Source: Pseudomonadota bacterium (GTDB lineage Bacteria > Pseudomonadota > Alphaproteobacteria > Rhizobiales > Xanthobacteraceae). Taken from it: 16,814 nt of DNA. Position 1 is the stretch's first letter. The number at the start of each line of letters is the position of its first letter. The DNA lies in NCBI GenBank assembly GCA_023434095.1, contig JAEYTJ010000220.1, positions 1 through 16,814 of the forward strand, read 5' to 3'. A program made the translations under genes and the position numbers. This document shows, piece by piece, positions 1 through 8,123 of this stretch. The notes beneath the pieces were generated by a model, which did not search any database, was not told where the DNA came from, and saw nothing but the letters and a program-made list of their open reading frames with translations.

Positions 1-83
1 AGGCGGGCACGGGCACGGGCGAGAAAATCGCCGAGGTCGAGCGGCCCCGCGCCGGTCGCTTCCGGCATGGTCAGCACGTTCAC
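1..83 (-). CDS. 5' end of a probable NUDIX hydrolase (CoA pyrophosphatase-like), partial
   Basis: Only about 27 codons lie in the window; the gene runs off the left edge. The reading frame begins at a GTG (plus-strand CAC at 81-83) and gives an N-terminus ending in DLGDFLARARARL. This resembles the start of alphaproteobacterial NUDIX CoA pyrophosphatases, which commonly follow a DUF1285 gene. A GGAGG stretch lies about 15 bases upstream, overlapping the end of the DUF1285 gene, which is rather far. An in-frame ATG at 66-68 is an alternative start. No NUDIX box is visible because the catalytic part is outside the window. The assignment rests on genomic context and a short N-terminal resemblance, so it is tentative. 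Confidence 0.4.
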   Translation of the reverse strand, partial: MNVLTMPEATGAGPLDLGDFLARARAR

Positions 84-103
84 AGACAAGCGTTCATCCC
101 TCC

Positions 104-691
104 TCATTCGCCGTCCTCGCCGGGCGCCAGCGCAAAGAACGCCCCGCCCGAGGCGACGCCGAACACGCGTTTCCCGGCCACATGCCGCTCCTCCGCCCCC
201 TCGGCCAGTTCGAGGAAGACGGCACGGGTCAGCCGCGCCCACAGGCCGCGACGGATATACACATAGGGTCGCGGCTCGCCATCCGCCCGTATATCGACCC
301 GCAGCGGATGGTCGCGGTCGCAGGCGACGACATCGTCGAGATTGGTGCGGAAGACGAGGCGCGGCGCCCCCTGCCCCGCCCCTTCCGGCTCTACCGCCAT
401 GGCGACGGCGAGGAAGGGCGCGTCCTCCACCCGGATGCCGAGCTTCTCCACCGGCGTCACCAGCACATGGCGCTCCCCCTCGCGCCGCAGCACAGAGGCG
501 AACAGGCGCACCAGCGCCGGCCGGCGGATCGGCCGGCCCTCGTGGTGCCACGCGCCCTCGCGGTCGATGCGGATGTCGATGTCGCCACAATCGGGCGGAT
601 TCCAGCGCTCCAGCGGCGGCAGCGCCCGCCCGGCGCCGTTTCCGAGGTTGCGCACCAATTCGTCAAACTGGGTGGAAGCTTCTGAATTCAT
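104..691 (-). CDS. DUF1285 domain-containing protein
   Basis: A 195-aa protein of the DUF1285 family, conserved in alpha- and gammaproteobacteria; its biochemical role is not established. The family pattern is visible in PPLERWNPPDCGDIDIRIDREGAWHHEGRPIRRPALVRLFASVL near the N-terminus and in TPVEKLGIRVEDAPF and the HPLRVD region further on. There is no signal peptide or membrane segment, so the protein is probably cytosolic. The ATG at 689-691 was chosen because an AGGGA ribosome-binding sequence precedes it. A further 37 in-frame codons upstream look non-coding and would run into the region shared with the moxR promoter. The next minus-strand gene begins about 20 bases after the stop, so the two are probably co-transcribed. 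The family call is firm; the function is unknown. Confidence 0.85.
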   Translation of the reverse strand: MNSEASTQFDELVRNLGNGAGRALPPLERWNPPDCGDIDIRIDREGAWHHEGRPIRRPALVRLFASVLRREGERHVLVTPVEKLGIRVEDAPFLAVAMAVEPEGAGQGAPRLVFRTNLDDVVACDRDHPLRVDIRADGEPRPYVYIRRGLWARLTRAVFLELAEGAEERHVAGKRVFGVASGGAFFALAPGEDGE

Positions 692-833
692 GGGGAAATC
701 CCTGTCACATGCACGCAATCGCGCAGTCGTGATCCCCCGCCCGATAGTCGACGCGGTTGCAGGATAGCGTAAGCTCAGCCCTTCGGAAGCCCAAGCCGGC
801 ACGCGAGTCCCGACCCTCGGAATCGCGTCAGGT

Positions 834-866
834 GCATTGCAATATTCCTATTGCAGCGCACAATGC
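834..866. promoter_or_regulatory. Dyad-symmetric operator candidate and promoter upstream of moxR
   Basis: A perfect 7-bp inverted repeat, TGCAATA (838-844), spacer TTCC, TATTGCA (849-855), sits inside a looser GCATTG/CAATGC pair (834-839 and 861-866). A sigma70-like promoter can be drawn across it for the plus strand: TTGCAA (837-842), 16 bases, CACAAT (859-864), each 4 of 6 to consensus. This would start transcription near 872, about 80 bases before moxR. A repressor bound to the dyad would cover the -35 and the spacer. The dyad is seen directly; the promoter and operator roles are inferred. The rest of the 260-base gap between the divergent DUF1285 and moxR genes shows nothing I can name. 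Confidence 0.45.
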
Positions 867-951
867 CGTCGGGGCGGGAGGAACAGAGCGTCTCGCGGCG
901 CGGCCGGCAGGCCGGGGGCATGCGCGGGATTTGGGATTGCAGGAGTACGGC

Positions 952-1962
952 ATGACGTCCGCCACCGGCGAGAATTTCGAATCCCTCGATGACATGATCA
1001 TCCGCACCGCGGAATCCACCGCCGCCAATGTCCGTGCCGCCCGGGCCGGCATCGGCTCCGTCATTTTCGGCCAGGAGGCGGTGGTGGAGCGTACGCTCAT
1101 CACCCTGCTTTCCGGCGGCCATGGCCTGCTGGTCGGCGTGCCCGGCCTCGCCAAGACCAAGCTGGTGGAAACGCTCGGCGTGGTGCTGGGGCTCGACGCC
1201 CGCCGCGTGCAGTTCACCCCCGACCTCATGCCCTCCGACATTCTCGGTGCCGAGGTGCTGGAGGAAAGCGCCGGCGGGCGCCGCTCCTTCCGCTTCATTC
1301 CGGGCCCGGTCTTCGCCCAGCTGCTGATGGCGGACGAGATCAACCGCGCCTCGCCTCGCACCCAGTCGGCGCTGCTGCAATCGATGCAGGAAGGCCATGT
1401 CACCGTGGCCGGCGTGCGCCATGACCTGCCAAAGCCCTTCCACGTGCTGGCGACGCAGAACCCGCTGGAGCAGGAAGGCACCTATCCCCTGCCGGAAGCG
1501 CAGCTCGACCGCTTCCTCATGGAAATCGACGTCGACTATCCCGACCGCGATTCCGAGCGGAAAATCCTGTTCGACACCACCAGCGCCGAGGAAACCAAGC
1601 CGCGCGCGGTGATGACGGCCGAGGAACTCGCCGCCGCCCAGCGTCTGGTGCGCCGCCTCCCCGTGGGTGAATCCGTGGTCGAGGCCATCCTCACTCTGGT
1701 CCGCTCCGCCCGTCCGGGCTCGGAGGCGGGCGATCTCTCCAAATTCATCGCCTGGGGCCCCGGTCCGCGCGCCTCGCAATCGCTGATGCTGGCGGTGCGT
1801 GCCCGCGCGCTGCTGGACGGGCGCTACGCCCCCTCGGTGGACGACGTCGTGGCGCTTGCCGAACCCGTGCTCAAGCACCGCATGGCGCTCACCTTCGCCG
1901 CCCGCGCCGATGGCGAGACGGTGCCGGGCGTCATCGCCAAGCTGGCCAAGCGGATCGGCTGA
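952..1962 (+). CDS. MoxR family AAA+ ATPase
   Basis: A 336-aa MoxR-type AAA+ ATPase (AAA_3 domain). These proteins act as chaperone-like machines that activate or assemble partners, typically VWA-domain proteins encoded next to them. Visible motifs are a Walker A loop, GVPGLAKTK (about residues 62-70); Walker B, LLMADEINRA (124-133); sensor 1, VLATQNP (165-171); the MoxR-typical QEGTYPLPEAQLDRF; and a C-terminal lid region with GPRASQSLMLAVRARALLDGR. The ATG at 952 follows AGGAG (941-945) at a six-base spacing; 65 further upstream codons in frame are rejected because they cross the putative promoter and lack family resemblance. The gene heads a four-gene cassette (moxR, DUF58, DUF4159, 690-aa membrane protein), the usual order in alphaproteobacteria. 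The protein is cytosolic. The exact client is unknown. Confidence 0.95.
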   Translation: MTSATGENFESLDDMIIRTAESTAANVRAARAGIGSVIFGQEAVVERTLITLLSGGHGLLVGVPGLAKTKLVETLGVVLGLDARRVQFTPDLMPSDILGAEVLEESAGGRRSFRFIPGPVFAQLLMADEINRASPRTQSALLQSMQEGHVTVAGVRHDLPKPFHVLATQNPLEQEGTYPLPEAQLDRFLMEIDVDYPDRDSERKILFDTTSAEETKPRAVMTAEELAAAQRLVRRLPVGESVVEAILTLVRSARPGSEAGDLSKFIAWGPGPRASQSLMLAVRARALLDGRYAPSVDDVVALAEPVLKHRMALTFAARADGETVPGVIAKLAKRIG

Positions 1963-2027
1963 GGCGGATGCGGAACCTTTTCGGCCGCGGCCGGCGCCGC
2001 GTGCCCGCGTGACGGAGACCTGACCGG

Positions 2028-2966
2028 GTGGAGTTCGAGGCCGATACCGCCGTGCGAAGCGCCGCGCAGGATGCTGCCGGCCTCGTCGCCGCCATGCCCC
2101 GTCTGGTGCTGGAGGCCCGCCGCATCGCGGCCAGCGTCTATCACGGCCTGCACGGGCGCCGCCGCGCCGGCACGGGCGAGAATTTCTGGCAGTACCGCCG
2201 CTTCAACGACGGCGAACCCTCCGCCCGCGTCGACTGGCGCCGCTCCGCCCGCGACGACCATCTCTATGTGCGCGAACGCGAATGGGAAGCCGCCCACACG
2301 GTGTGGATCTGGCCGGACCTCTCCGCCTCCATGGTGTTCGCCTCGCCTCTGGTGTGGGAGACCAAGCGCGACCGCGCGCTGGTGCTGGCCTTCGCCCTCG
2401 CCGATCTTCTGGTGCGCGGCGGCGAGCGGGTCGGCATACCCGGCGTCATGCGCCCCTCCGCCTCGCGCCGCATCGTCGAGAAGATGGCGGAATCGCTCAT
2501 CCACGCCGCCAGCCTGCCGCAGAGCCTGCCGCCCGCCTTCGCGCCCTCGCCGCTGGCGGAAGTGGTGCTGCTCGGCGACCTGTGGAGCCCGACGCGCGAA
2601 GTGGTGGCGAGCCTCGGCGGCCTTTCCTCCTCCGGCGCCAACGGCCACGTCGTGCAGGTCTGCGACCCGGCGGAAGAGACCTTCCCCTATTCCGGGCGGG
2701 TCGAGTTCCGCGAGCCGGAAAGCGGCGCCACGCTCACCATCGGCCGGGCGGAGACGGTGCGGGCGGAATATGTCGGCCGCGTCGCCGCCCATCGCGACGC
2801 CATACGCCGCGAGGCGGAGCGCCACCGCTGGAGCTTCCTCGTCCATCGCACCGACCGGCCGGCCAGCGAGGTGCTGCTGGCCCTGCACGCCCGCATGAGC
2901 GGCGGCCACGGCGCGGTGCCGCCCAGCGAAGGCGCCCCCTCCGACACAGCGGGGCACGCGGCATGA
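2028..2966 (+). CDS. DUF58 domain-containing protein
   Basis: A 312-aa DUF58 protein, the usual partner of MoxR ATPases. The DUF58 signature is clear: HGRRRAGTGENFWQYRR, FNDGEPSARVDWRRSARDD and LYVREREWE (about residues 42-87). The VWA-like metal-site sequence DLSASM follows at 97-102, with the DxSxS residues D97, S99 and S101 intact. There is no hydrophobic segment, so this looks like the soluble version, probably bound at the inner face of the membrane through its partners. The GTG at 2028 is chosen because GGAG lies at 2014-2017 and the N-terminal region before residue 40 matches the family length. It begins 65 bases after moxR and its TGA overlaps the ATG of the next gene (ATGA), so translation is probably coupled. 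Family call firm; molecular role not established. Confidence 0.93.
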   Translation: MEFEADTAVRSAAQDAAGLVAAMPRLVLEARRIAASVYHGLHGRRRAGTGENFWQYRRFNDGEPSARVDWRRSARDDHLYVREREWEAAHTVWIWPDLSASMVFASPLVWETKRDRALVLAFALADLLVRGGERVGIPGVMRPSASRRIVEKMAESLIHAASLPQSLPPAFAPSPLAEVVLLGDLWSPTREVVASLGGLSSSGANGHVVQVCDPAEETFPYSGRVEFREPESGATLTIGRAETVRAEYVGRVAAHRDAIRREAERHRWSFLVHRTDRPASEVLLALHARMSGGHGAVPPSEGAPSDTAGHAA

Positions 2967-5890
2967 GCGGTCTGTTCGGCCTTCCCCTCGCCTTCGCCAC
3001 GCCGCTGCTGCTCACCGCGCTCGCCGCGCTGCCGTTGCTGTGGTTCCTGCTGCGCCTCGTGCCGCCGCGCCCGCGCCGGCTCGCCTTCGCGCCGATGCGG
3101 CTGCTGCTCGACATCCCGCCGAAGGAGGAAACCCCGGCCCGCACGCCCTGGTGGCTCACCGTGCTGCGGCTGCTGCTGGCGGCCATTATCATCCTCGCCG
3201 CCGCCGGGCCGATCTGGAATCCGCCGGTCGCCGGCCCGGCCTCGTCCGGCCCGGTGGTGCTGCTCATCGATTCCGGCTGGCCCGCCGCCGCCGGCTGGGC
3301 CGCCCGCCGCGCCAGCGCCGAGGGCGTGGTGGCCGATGCCGATCTCGAAGGACGCGGCGTCGTCCTCATTCCCACCGGCGAACCGCCGCTGGAGCCGCGC
3401 GTGCTGGCCCCGCGCGAGGCGCGCGAGCGGCTGCGCACACTCGGCCCCGTGCCCTTCGTGCCGGACCGCGCCCCCGCCTTCGCCAGCCTCGCCAAGGCGC
3501 TCGCCGCCGCCCCTGAGGCCAGCGTCATCTATCTCTCCGACGGCGTGGCCCTCGACAGCGCCGGCACCACCGCGGCGGATCTGGCGGCGATCGTCGGCAA
3601 TCGCCCGCTCACCACGCTGGTCGACGGCGTCACCGAGCCGCTGGCGCTGGCCGCCGCCGACAATGCGGTGGACGCGCTGACCGTGAAGGTGCTGCGCGCC
3701 GACCGCCAGACCGCGCCCCGCGCCGGCATGGTCCGCGCCTTCGACATGCGCGGCCTGCCGCTCGGCGAGGGCTCCTTCGCCTTCGAGCCCGGCGCCACCG
3801 AGACCGAGGCGCGCTTCGACCTGCCGGTGGAGATCCGCAACGAGGTGGCACGGCTCGACATTCGCGACGAGGCGTCGGCCGGCGCGGTGCAACTTCTCGA
3901 CAAGCGCTGGCGCCGCCGGGCGGTGGGCGTCGTCTCCGGCGTCGCCGCCGACCAGCGCCAGCCTTTGCTCGCGCCGTCCTACTACCTGACGCGGGCGCTC
4001 GCCCCCTTCGCGGATATCCGCTCCGCCGAGGGCGCCTCGACCGCCGAGGCGGTGGAGCGCTTCATCGAACAGAAGCTGCCGGTCATCATCCTCTCCGATG
4101 TCGGCACCCTGCCGGCGCAGACGCAGGCGCGCCTCGCCCGCTGGGTCGAAGGCGGCGGCGTGCTCATCCGCTTCGCCGGCCCGCGCCTCGCCAACGGGTC
4201 GGACGAACTGGTGCCGGTGACGCTGCGGCGTGGCGGCCGGGTGCTTGGCGGCTCTCTCTCCTGGGAACAGCCGCAGTCGCTCGGCGCCTTCTCCGCCGAG
4301 GGCCCGTTCCGCGACGTGGCGGTCCCGAACGACATCACGGTGAACCGGCAAGTGCTGGCGGAGCCGGACGGGCTGCTCGCCTCCCGCACCTGGGCGACGC
4401 TCACCGACGGCACGCCGCTCGTCACCGGCGAGCGGCGCGGCGCCGGCACGCTGGTGCTGTTCCACGTCACCGCCGACACCTCGTGGTCGAACCTGCCGAT
4501 CTCCGGCGCCTTCGTCGAGATGCTGCGCCGGGTGGTGGCGCTGGGCGGCGCGACCGCCAGCGAAGCTTCGGCGGACGCGGCCGGCGGGCCCGTGCTGAAC
4601 GGCGAGACGCTGGCCCCCACCCGCCTGCTGGACGGCTTCGGTGCCTTCCGCCCGACCATGCCGACCGCCAAGGCCATTCCCGTCGGGTATCGCGGCCGTG
4701 CGAGTGCCGACCATCCGCCGGGCTTCTACGGCCCGCCGGACGGGCTGGTGGCGGTCAACGCGCTGCTGCCGCGCGACCGGCTGGCGGCGCTGGACCTCTC
4801 GTCGCTCGGCCGGCTGGAGCCCTACCGCGACAGCACCCCGCGCGACCTGCGCGCCCCGCTTCTGGTGGCGCTGCTCGCCCTTCTCCTCGTCGATGCCATG
4901 ATCGTGTTCCTGCTCGCCGGCGGCGTCTCCCGCCTCACCGCCCGCCGGACCGCCGGGGGAGCCGCCGCGCTTCTGCTGGCGCTCGGCCTCGCCACCGGCG
5001 CTCCGGGTGACGCGCGCGCCCAACCCAAGCCCGTGACCCCGCCGCTCGCCCAGAGCACGCCCGTCCAGAGCACGCCCGCCCAAATCTCGCCTGCGCCTGC
5101 GGCCACCGCGCCGGAAAAGCCGATGACCCCAGGCGAGATCGACTTCGCGCTGCAGGCCACCAATTCCACCCGCCTCGCCTATGTCGTCACCGGCGACGCG
5201 GAAACCGACGCCATCAGCCGCGCCGGGCTCAAGGGGCTCACCGACTTCCTCGGCGAGCGCACGGCGCTGGAAGCGGGCGAACCGATGGGCGTCGACATCG
5301 CCCGCGACGAGCTTTCCTTCTTCCCGCTGCTCTACTGGCCGATCGTGCCCGGCAGCGAGCGCCCGAGCCCGCAGACTCTGGCCCGCGTCGACGCCTTCAT
5401 GAAGCAGGGCGGCACCGTCATCTTCGACACGCGCGACGCCGAGACCACCCTTCCCGGTTCCAGCGGCGCCGGGACGCCCGCCAATGCGACGCTGCGCGCC
5501 ATACTCGAAGGCCTCGACATTCCCGAGCTGGAGCCGGTGCCGCGCGACCATGTGCTGACCAAGGCGTTCTATCTGCTGCGCGATTTTCCCGGCCGCTTCA
5601 CCGGCGGCACCACCTGGGTGGAGGCACTGCCCGCCGCCGACGAGGCGGAGGAGCGCCCCGCCCGCGCCGGCGACGGAGTGTCGCCGGTTGTCATCACCTC
5701 CAACGACCTCGCCGGCGCCTGGGCGCTGGACGATTACGGCCAGCCCATGCTCCCCGTCTCCGACGGCGGCCCGCGCCAGCGTGAACTCGCCTTCCGCGCC
5801 GGCGCGAACCTCGTGATGTATGTGCTCACCGGCAACTACAAGGCCGACCAGGTGCACGTCCCGGCGCTGCTGGAAAGGCTGGGGCAGTGA
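2963..5890 (+). CDS. BatA-like N-terminal / DUF4159 C-terminal membrane protein
   Basis: A 975-aa protein in three parts. Residues 1-85 are the aerotolerance-regulator (BatA) N-terminal module: a membrane helix at about 10-33, a basic loop, and a second helix at about 64-84. A VWA-like segment begins VVLLIDSGW, where D103 is followed by S-G-W rather than SxS, so the metal site is not canonical. Residues about 540-630 look like a GATase-like or beta-rich region. Helices at about 633-652 and 664-682 follow, the latter ending in ARA-Q (684-687), which resembles a signal-peptidase site. A Pro/Ala-rich linker leads to DUF4159 (about 728-970, from FALQATNSTRLAYVVTGD). The start overlaps the DUF58 stop (ATGA); a longer in-frame extension to 2282 merely shadows DUF58 and is rejected. 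Function is unknown; an envelope role with MoxR is inferred. Confidence 0.92.
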   Translation: MSGLFGLPLAFATPLLLTALAALPLLWFLLRLVPPRPRRLAFAPMRLLLDIPPKEETPARTPWWLTVLRLLLAAIIILAAAGPIWNPPVAGPASSGPVVLLIDSGWPAAAGWAARRASAEGVVADADLEGRGVVLIPTGEPPLEPRVLAPREARERLRTLGPVPFVPDRAPAFASLAKALAAAPEASVIYLSDGVALDSAGTTAADLAAIVGNRPLTTLVDGVTEPLALAAADNAVDALTVKVLRADRQTAPRAGMVRAFDMRGLPLGEGSFAFEPGATETEARFDLPVEIRNEVARLDIRDEASAGAVQLLDKRWRRRAVGVVSGVAADQRQPLLAPSYYLTRALAPFADIRSAEGASTAEAVERFIEQKLPVIILSDVGTLPAQTQARLARWVEGGGVLIRFAGPRLANGSDELVPVTLRRGGRVLGGSLSWEQPQSLGAFSAEGPFRDVAVPNDITVNRQVLAEPDGLLASRTWATLTDGTPLVTGERRGAGTLVLFHVTADTSWSNLPISGAFVEMLRRVVALGGATASEASADAAGGPVLNGETLAPTRLLDGFGAFRPTMPTAKAIPVGYRGRASADHPPGFYGPPDGLVAVNALLPRDRLAALDLSSLGRLEPYRDSTPRDLRAPLLVALLALLLVDAMIVFLLAGGVSRLTARRTAGGAAALLLALGLATGAPGDARAQPKPVTPPLAQSTPVQSTPAQISPAPAATAPEKPMTPGEIDFALQATNSTRLAYVVTGDAETDAISRAGLKGLTDFLGERTALEAGEPMGVDIARDELSFFPLLYWPIVPGSERPSPQTLARVDAFMKQGGTVIFDTRDAETTLPGSSGAGTPANATLRAILEGLDIPELEPVPRDHVLTKAFYLLRDFPGRFTGGTTWVEALPAADEAEERPARAGDGVSPVVITSNDLAGAWALDDYGQPMLPVSDGGPRQRELAFRAGANLVMYVLTGNYKADQVHVPALLERLGQ

Positions 5891-5915
5891 GGATGGATCC
5901 TGCTTTCGATCACAC

Positions 5916-6023
5916 CATCATCCTGAGGTGCGAGCACAGCGAGCCTCGAAGGATGCTGACGCAGGGCACCATCGGGAATGAGCATCCTTCGAGGCCCGGC
6001 TCCGCCGGGCGCCTCAGGATGAG
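5916..6023. repeat. Paired palindromic intergenic repeat (REP/BIME-like), Rhizobiales type
   Basis: The left arm (about 5916-5957) reads CATCCTGAGG...GCCTCGAAGGATGCT. The right arm (about 5981-6023) is its imperfect reverse complement, beginning AGCATCCTTCGAGGC and ending GCCTCAGGATGAG. Each arm is itself a near-palindrome (CATCCT with AGGATG), and the right arm has a strong GCCCGGCTCCGCCGGGC hairpin. The arms are separated by about 23 bases containing ATCGGG. The layout, two inverted copies of a small hairpin unit, matches a dispersed repeat seen in many Rhizobiales genomes. It lies in the 160-base gap between the third and fourth genes of the MoxR operon, the only large gap in it besides moxR to DUF58. 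It could stabilise the upstream message or act as a partial terminator. No poly-T follows. Confidence 0.85.
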
Positions 6024-6050
6024 GTTGCCCGACGGGCACGGAGCCCCCGC

Positions 6051-8123
6051 ATGAATCTCGGCCTCGCCTTCGATCCGCTCATCCCGCTGCCGTGGCTGAT
6101 CGCCGCCGCCGTGCTGGCCGCCGCGGTCGCGCTGCTGGTCGTGGTCTCGCGCACCCGTGGCTCGCTGCTGCGCGCGCTGGCCATCGCGCTGGCCGTGCTG
6201 GCCATCGCCAACCCCTCGTTGACCCACGAGGAGCGCGAGCCGCTCTCCACCGTCGTCGCCGTCGTCGTCGCCCAGAGCGCCAGCCAGGATTTCGGCGACC
6301 GCCCGCAGATGACGCAGGCCGCCCGCGCCGAGCTCGACACCCGCCTCGCCCGGCTGCGCGAACAGGGCGCGGAGATCCGCTTCATCGACGCCGCCGGCGG
6401 CGCCGGCGAGGTCGACGGCACTCGCCTGTTCACCGCCCTGTCCGCCGGCCTCGCCGATGTGCCGCCCGAGCGGGTGGCCGGCGCCATCTTCCTCACCGAC
6501 GGGCGGGTGCACGACATCCCCGCCACCATCGCCGCGCTCGGCTTCCGCGCGCCGGTGCACGCCATCGTCTCCGGCCATGAGGGCGAGCGCGACCGCCGCG
6601 TGGCGCTCACCTCCACCCCGCGCTTCGGCATTGTCGGGCAGAACCAGACCATCGGCTACCGCGTCGAGGACGAGGGCGCCCCGGCGGGAGCGCGCGTCGC
6701 CGTCACCGTGCGCCGGGATGGCGAGGTGGTGGCGCGCCCCATCGTCACCGCGGGCCAGCCGGCGCAGGTGGATGTCGAGATCACCCACGCCGGCGCCAAC
6801 ATCGTCGAGATCGAGGCCGCCGGGCTGGAGGGCGAACTCACCCCGGTCAACAACCGCGCCGCCGTCTCCATCGACGGGGTGCGCGACAAGCTGCGCGTGC
6901 TGCTGGTGTCCGGCGAGCCGCATGTCGGCGAGCGCACCTGGCGCAACCTGCTGAAATCCGACGCCAATGTCGATCTCGTCCACTTCACCATCCTGCGGCC
7001 GCCGGAAAAGCAGGACGGCACGCCGATCAACGAGCTCTCGCTCATCGCCTTCCCGACGCGCGAGCTGTTCCAGCAGAAGATCAAGGATTTCGACCTGATC
7101 ATCTTCGACCGCTACGCCCAGCAGGGCGTGCTGCCGATGATCTATTTCGACAACATCGTGCGCTATGTCGAAGAGGGCGGCGCGCTGCTCGTCTCCGCCG
7201 GCACCGACTATGTCTCCGACGGCTCGGTCTATTACACCCCGCTCGATTCCATCCTGCCCGCCGGCCCGACAGGCCAGATGACCGAGACGCCCTATCGGCC
7301 GGAACTCACGCAGGCCGGCCAGCGCCACCCCGTGACCCGCGCTTTGCCCGGCTCGGAGAGCACCCCGCCGGCCTGGTCGCGCTTCTTCCGCCTGGTCGAC
7401 ACCGACGGCGCGCGCGGCACCAGCGTGATGGACGGGCCGAACGGCAAGCCAGTGGTATTGCTCGACCGCGTCGGCGAAGGCCGCGTCGCGCTGCTGCTGT
7501 CGGACCATTTCTGGCTGTGGGCGCGCGGCTATGAGGGGGGCGGCCCGCATATCGACTTGCTGCGCCGGCTCTCGCACTGGCTGATGAAGGAGCCCGACCT
7601 GGAAGAGGAACGGCTGAAAATGGTGGCGAGCGGCGGCGACATCCTCGTCGAGCGCCAGACGATGGGCGACAGCGCGCCGCCGGTCACCATCACCACCCCC
7701 ACCGGCACCACCCGGCAGCTGACGCTGCAGCCCGCCGCCCCCGGCCTGTTCCGCGTCACCTTCCCGGCCGACATGCTCGGCCTGTGGCGCGCCACCGACG
7801 GCACCCACACGGCGCTGGTGAATATCGGCCCGCTCAACCCGCGCGAATTCGCCGAAGTGACCTCGACCACGCAGACGCTGCGCCCGATCCTGGAAGCCAC
7901 CGGCGGCGGCATCTGGCGCATGGCGGACCTCGCCGGCGGCGTGCCGCGCATCGTCGCGGTGCGCTCGGGCGAGCGCTTCGCCGGCGAGGACTGGATGGGC
8001 CTTCAGATGCGCGAGGTCTCCGTCGTGCGCGGGCTCGGCCTGTTCCCGCTGTTTGCCGGCCTCTCCGGCCTGTTGATCCTGCTCGCCGGCGTCGCCGCCG
8101 CTTGGGCCCGCGAGGGGCGCTGA
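6051..8123 (+). CDS. Membrane protein with VWA-like and GATase1-like regions, last gene of the MoxR operon
   Basis: A 690-aa protein with two N-terminal helices (about 12-33 and 38-54), a large extracytoplasmic region, and one C-terminal helix (about 664-685) ending in AWAREGR. The segment after helix 2, VVAVVVAQSASQDFGDR (68-84), sits where a VWA domain would place its DxSxS motif, but the first position is Ala74 instead of Asp. Residues about 280-400 (LRVLLVSGEPHVGERTWRNLL, DFDLIIFDRY, YVEEGGALLVSAGTD) have the shape of a class I glutamine-amidotransferase-like fold. No catalytic Cys is evident there. The start ATG lies 160 bases after DUF4159, beyond the palindromic repeat; no strong Shine-Dalgarno is seen (GGAG at 6040-6043). 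It is the standard fourth member of these cassettes. Function is unknown. Confidence 0.9.
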   Translation: MNLGLAFDPLIPLPWLIAAAVLAAAVALLVVVSRTRGSLLRALAIALAVLAIANPSLTHEEREPLSTVVAVVVAQSASQDFGDRPQMTQAARAELDTRLARLREQGAEIRFIDAAGGAGEVDGTRLFTALSAGLADVPPERVAGAIFLTDGRVHDIPATIAALGFRAPVHAIVSGHEGERDRRVALTSTPRFGIVGQNQTIGYRVEDEGAPAGARVAVTVRRDGEVVARPIVTAGQPAQVDVEITHAGANIVEIEAAGLEGELTPVNNRAAVSIDGVRDKLRVLLVSGEPHVGERTWRNLLKSDANVDLVHFTILRPPEKQDGTPINELSLIAFPTRELFQQKIKDFDLIIFDRYAQQGVLPMIYFDNIVRYVEEGGALLVSAGTDYVSDGSVYYTPLDSILPAGPTGQMTETPYRPELTQAGQRHPVTRALPGSESTPPAWSRFFRLVDTDGARGTSVMDGPNGKPVVLLDRVGEGRVALLLSDHFWLWARGYEGGGPHIDLLRRLSHWLMKEPDLEEERLKMVASGGDILVERQTMGDSAPPVTITTPTGTTRQLTLQPAAPGLFRVTFPADMLGLWRATDGTHTALVNIGPLNPREFAEVTSTTQTLRPILEATGGGIWRMADLAGGVPRIVAVRSGERFAGEDWMGLQMREVSVVRGLGLFPLFAGLSGLLILLAGVAAAWAREGR

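Noticed and set aside
775..1878. A 367-codon open frame antisense to moxR
   Set aside because: It is a shadow of moxR and repeats the His/Gly/Gln-rich composition typical of antisense frames in high-GC genes.
2282..2962. N-terminal extension of the DUF4159 protein by about 227 codons
   Set aside because: The extra part is the alternate frame of DUF58 and is Arg/Pro-rich; the real start is the ATG at 2963 in the ATGA overlap.
2687..5857. A 1056-codon open frame on the minus strand antisense to the DUF4159 gene
   Set aside because: Its translation is low-complexity, rich in Gly, Arg, Ala and His, without recognisable domains. It is a GC-driven shadow of the plus-strand gene, which has clear membrane segments and a DUF4159 domain.
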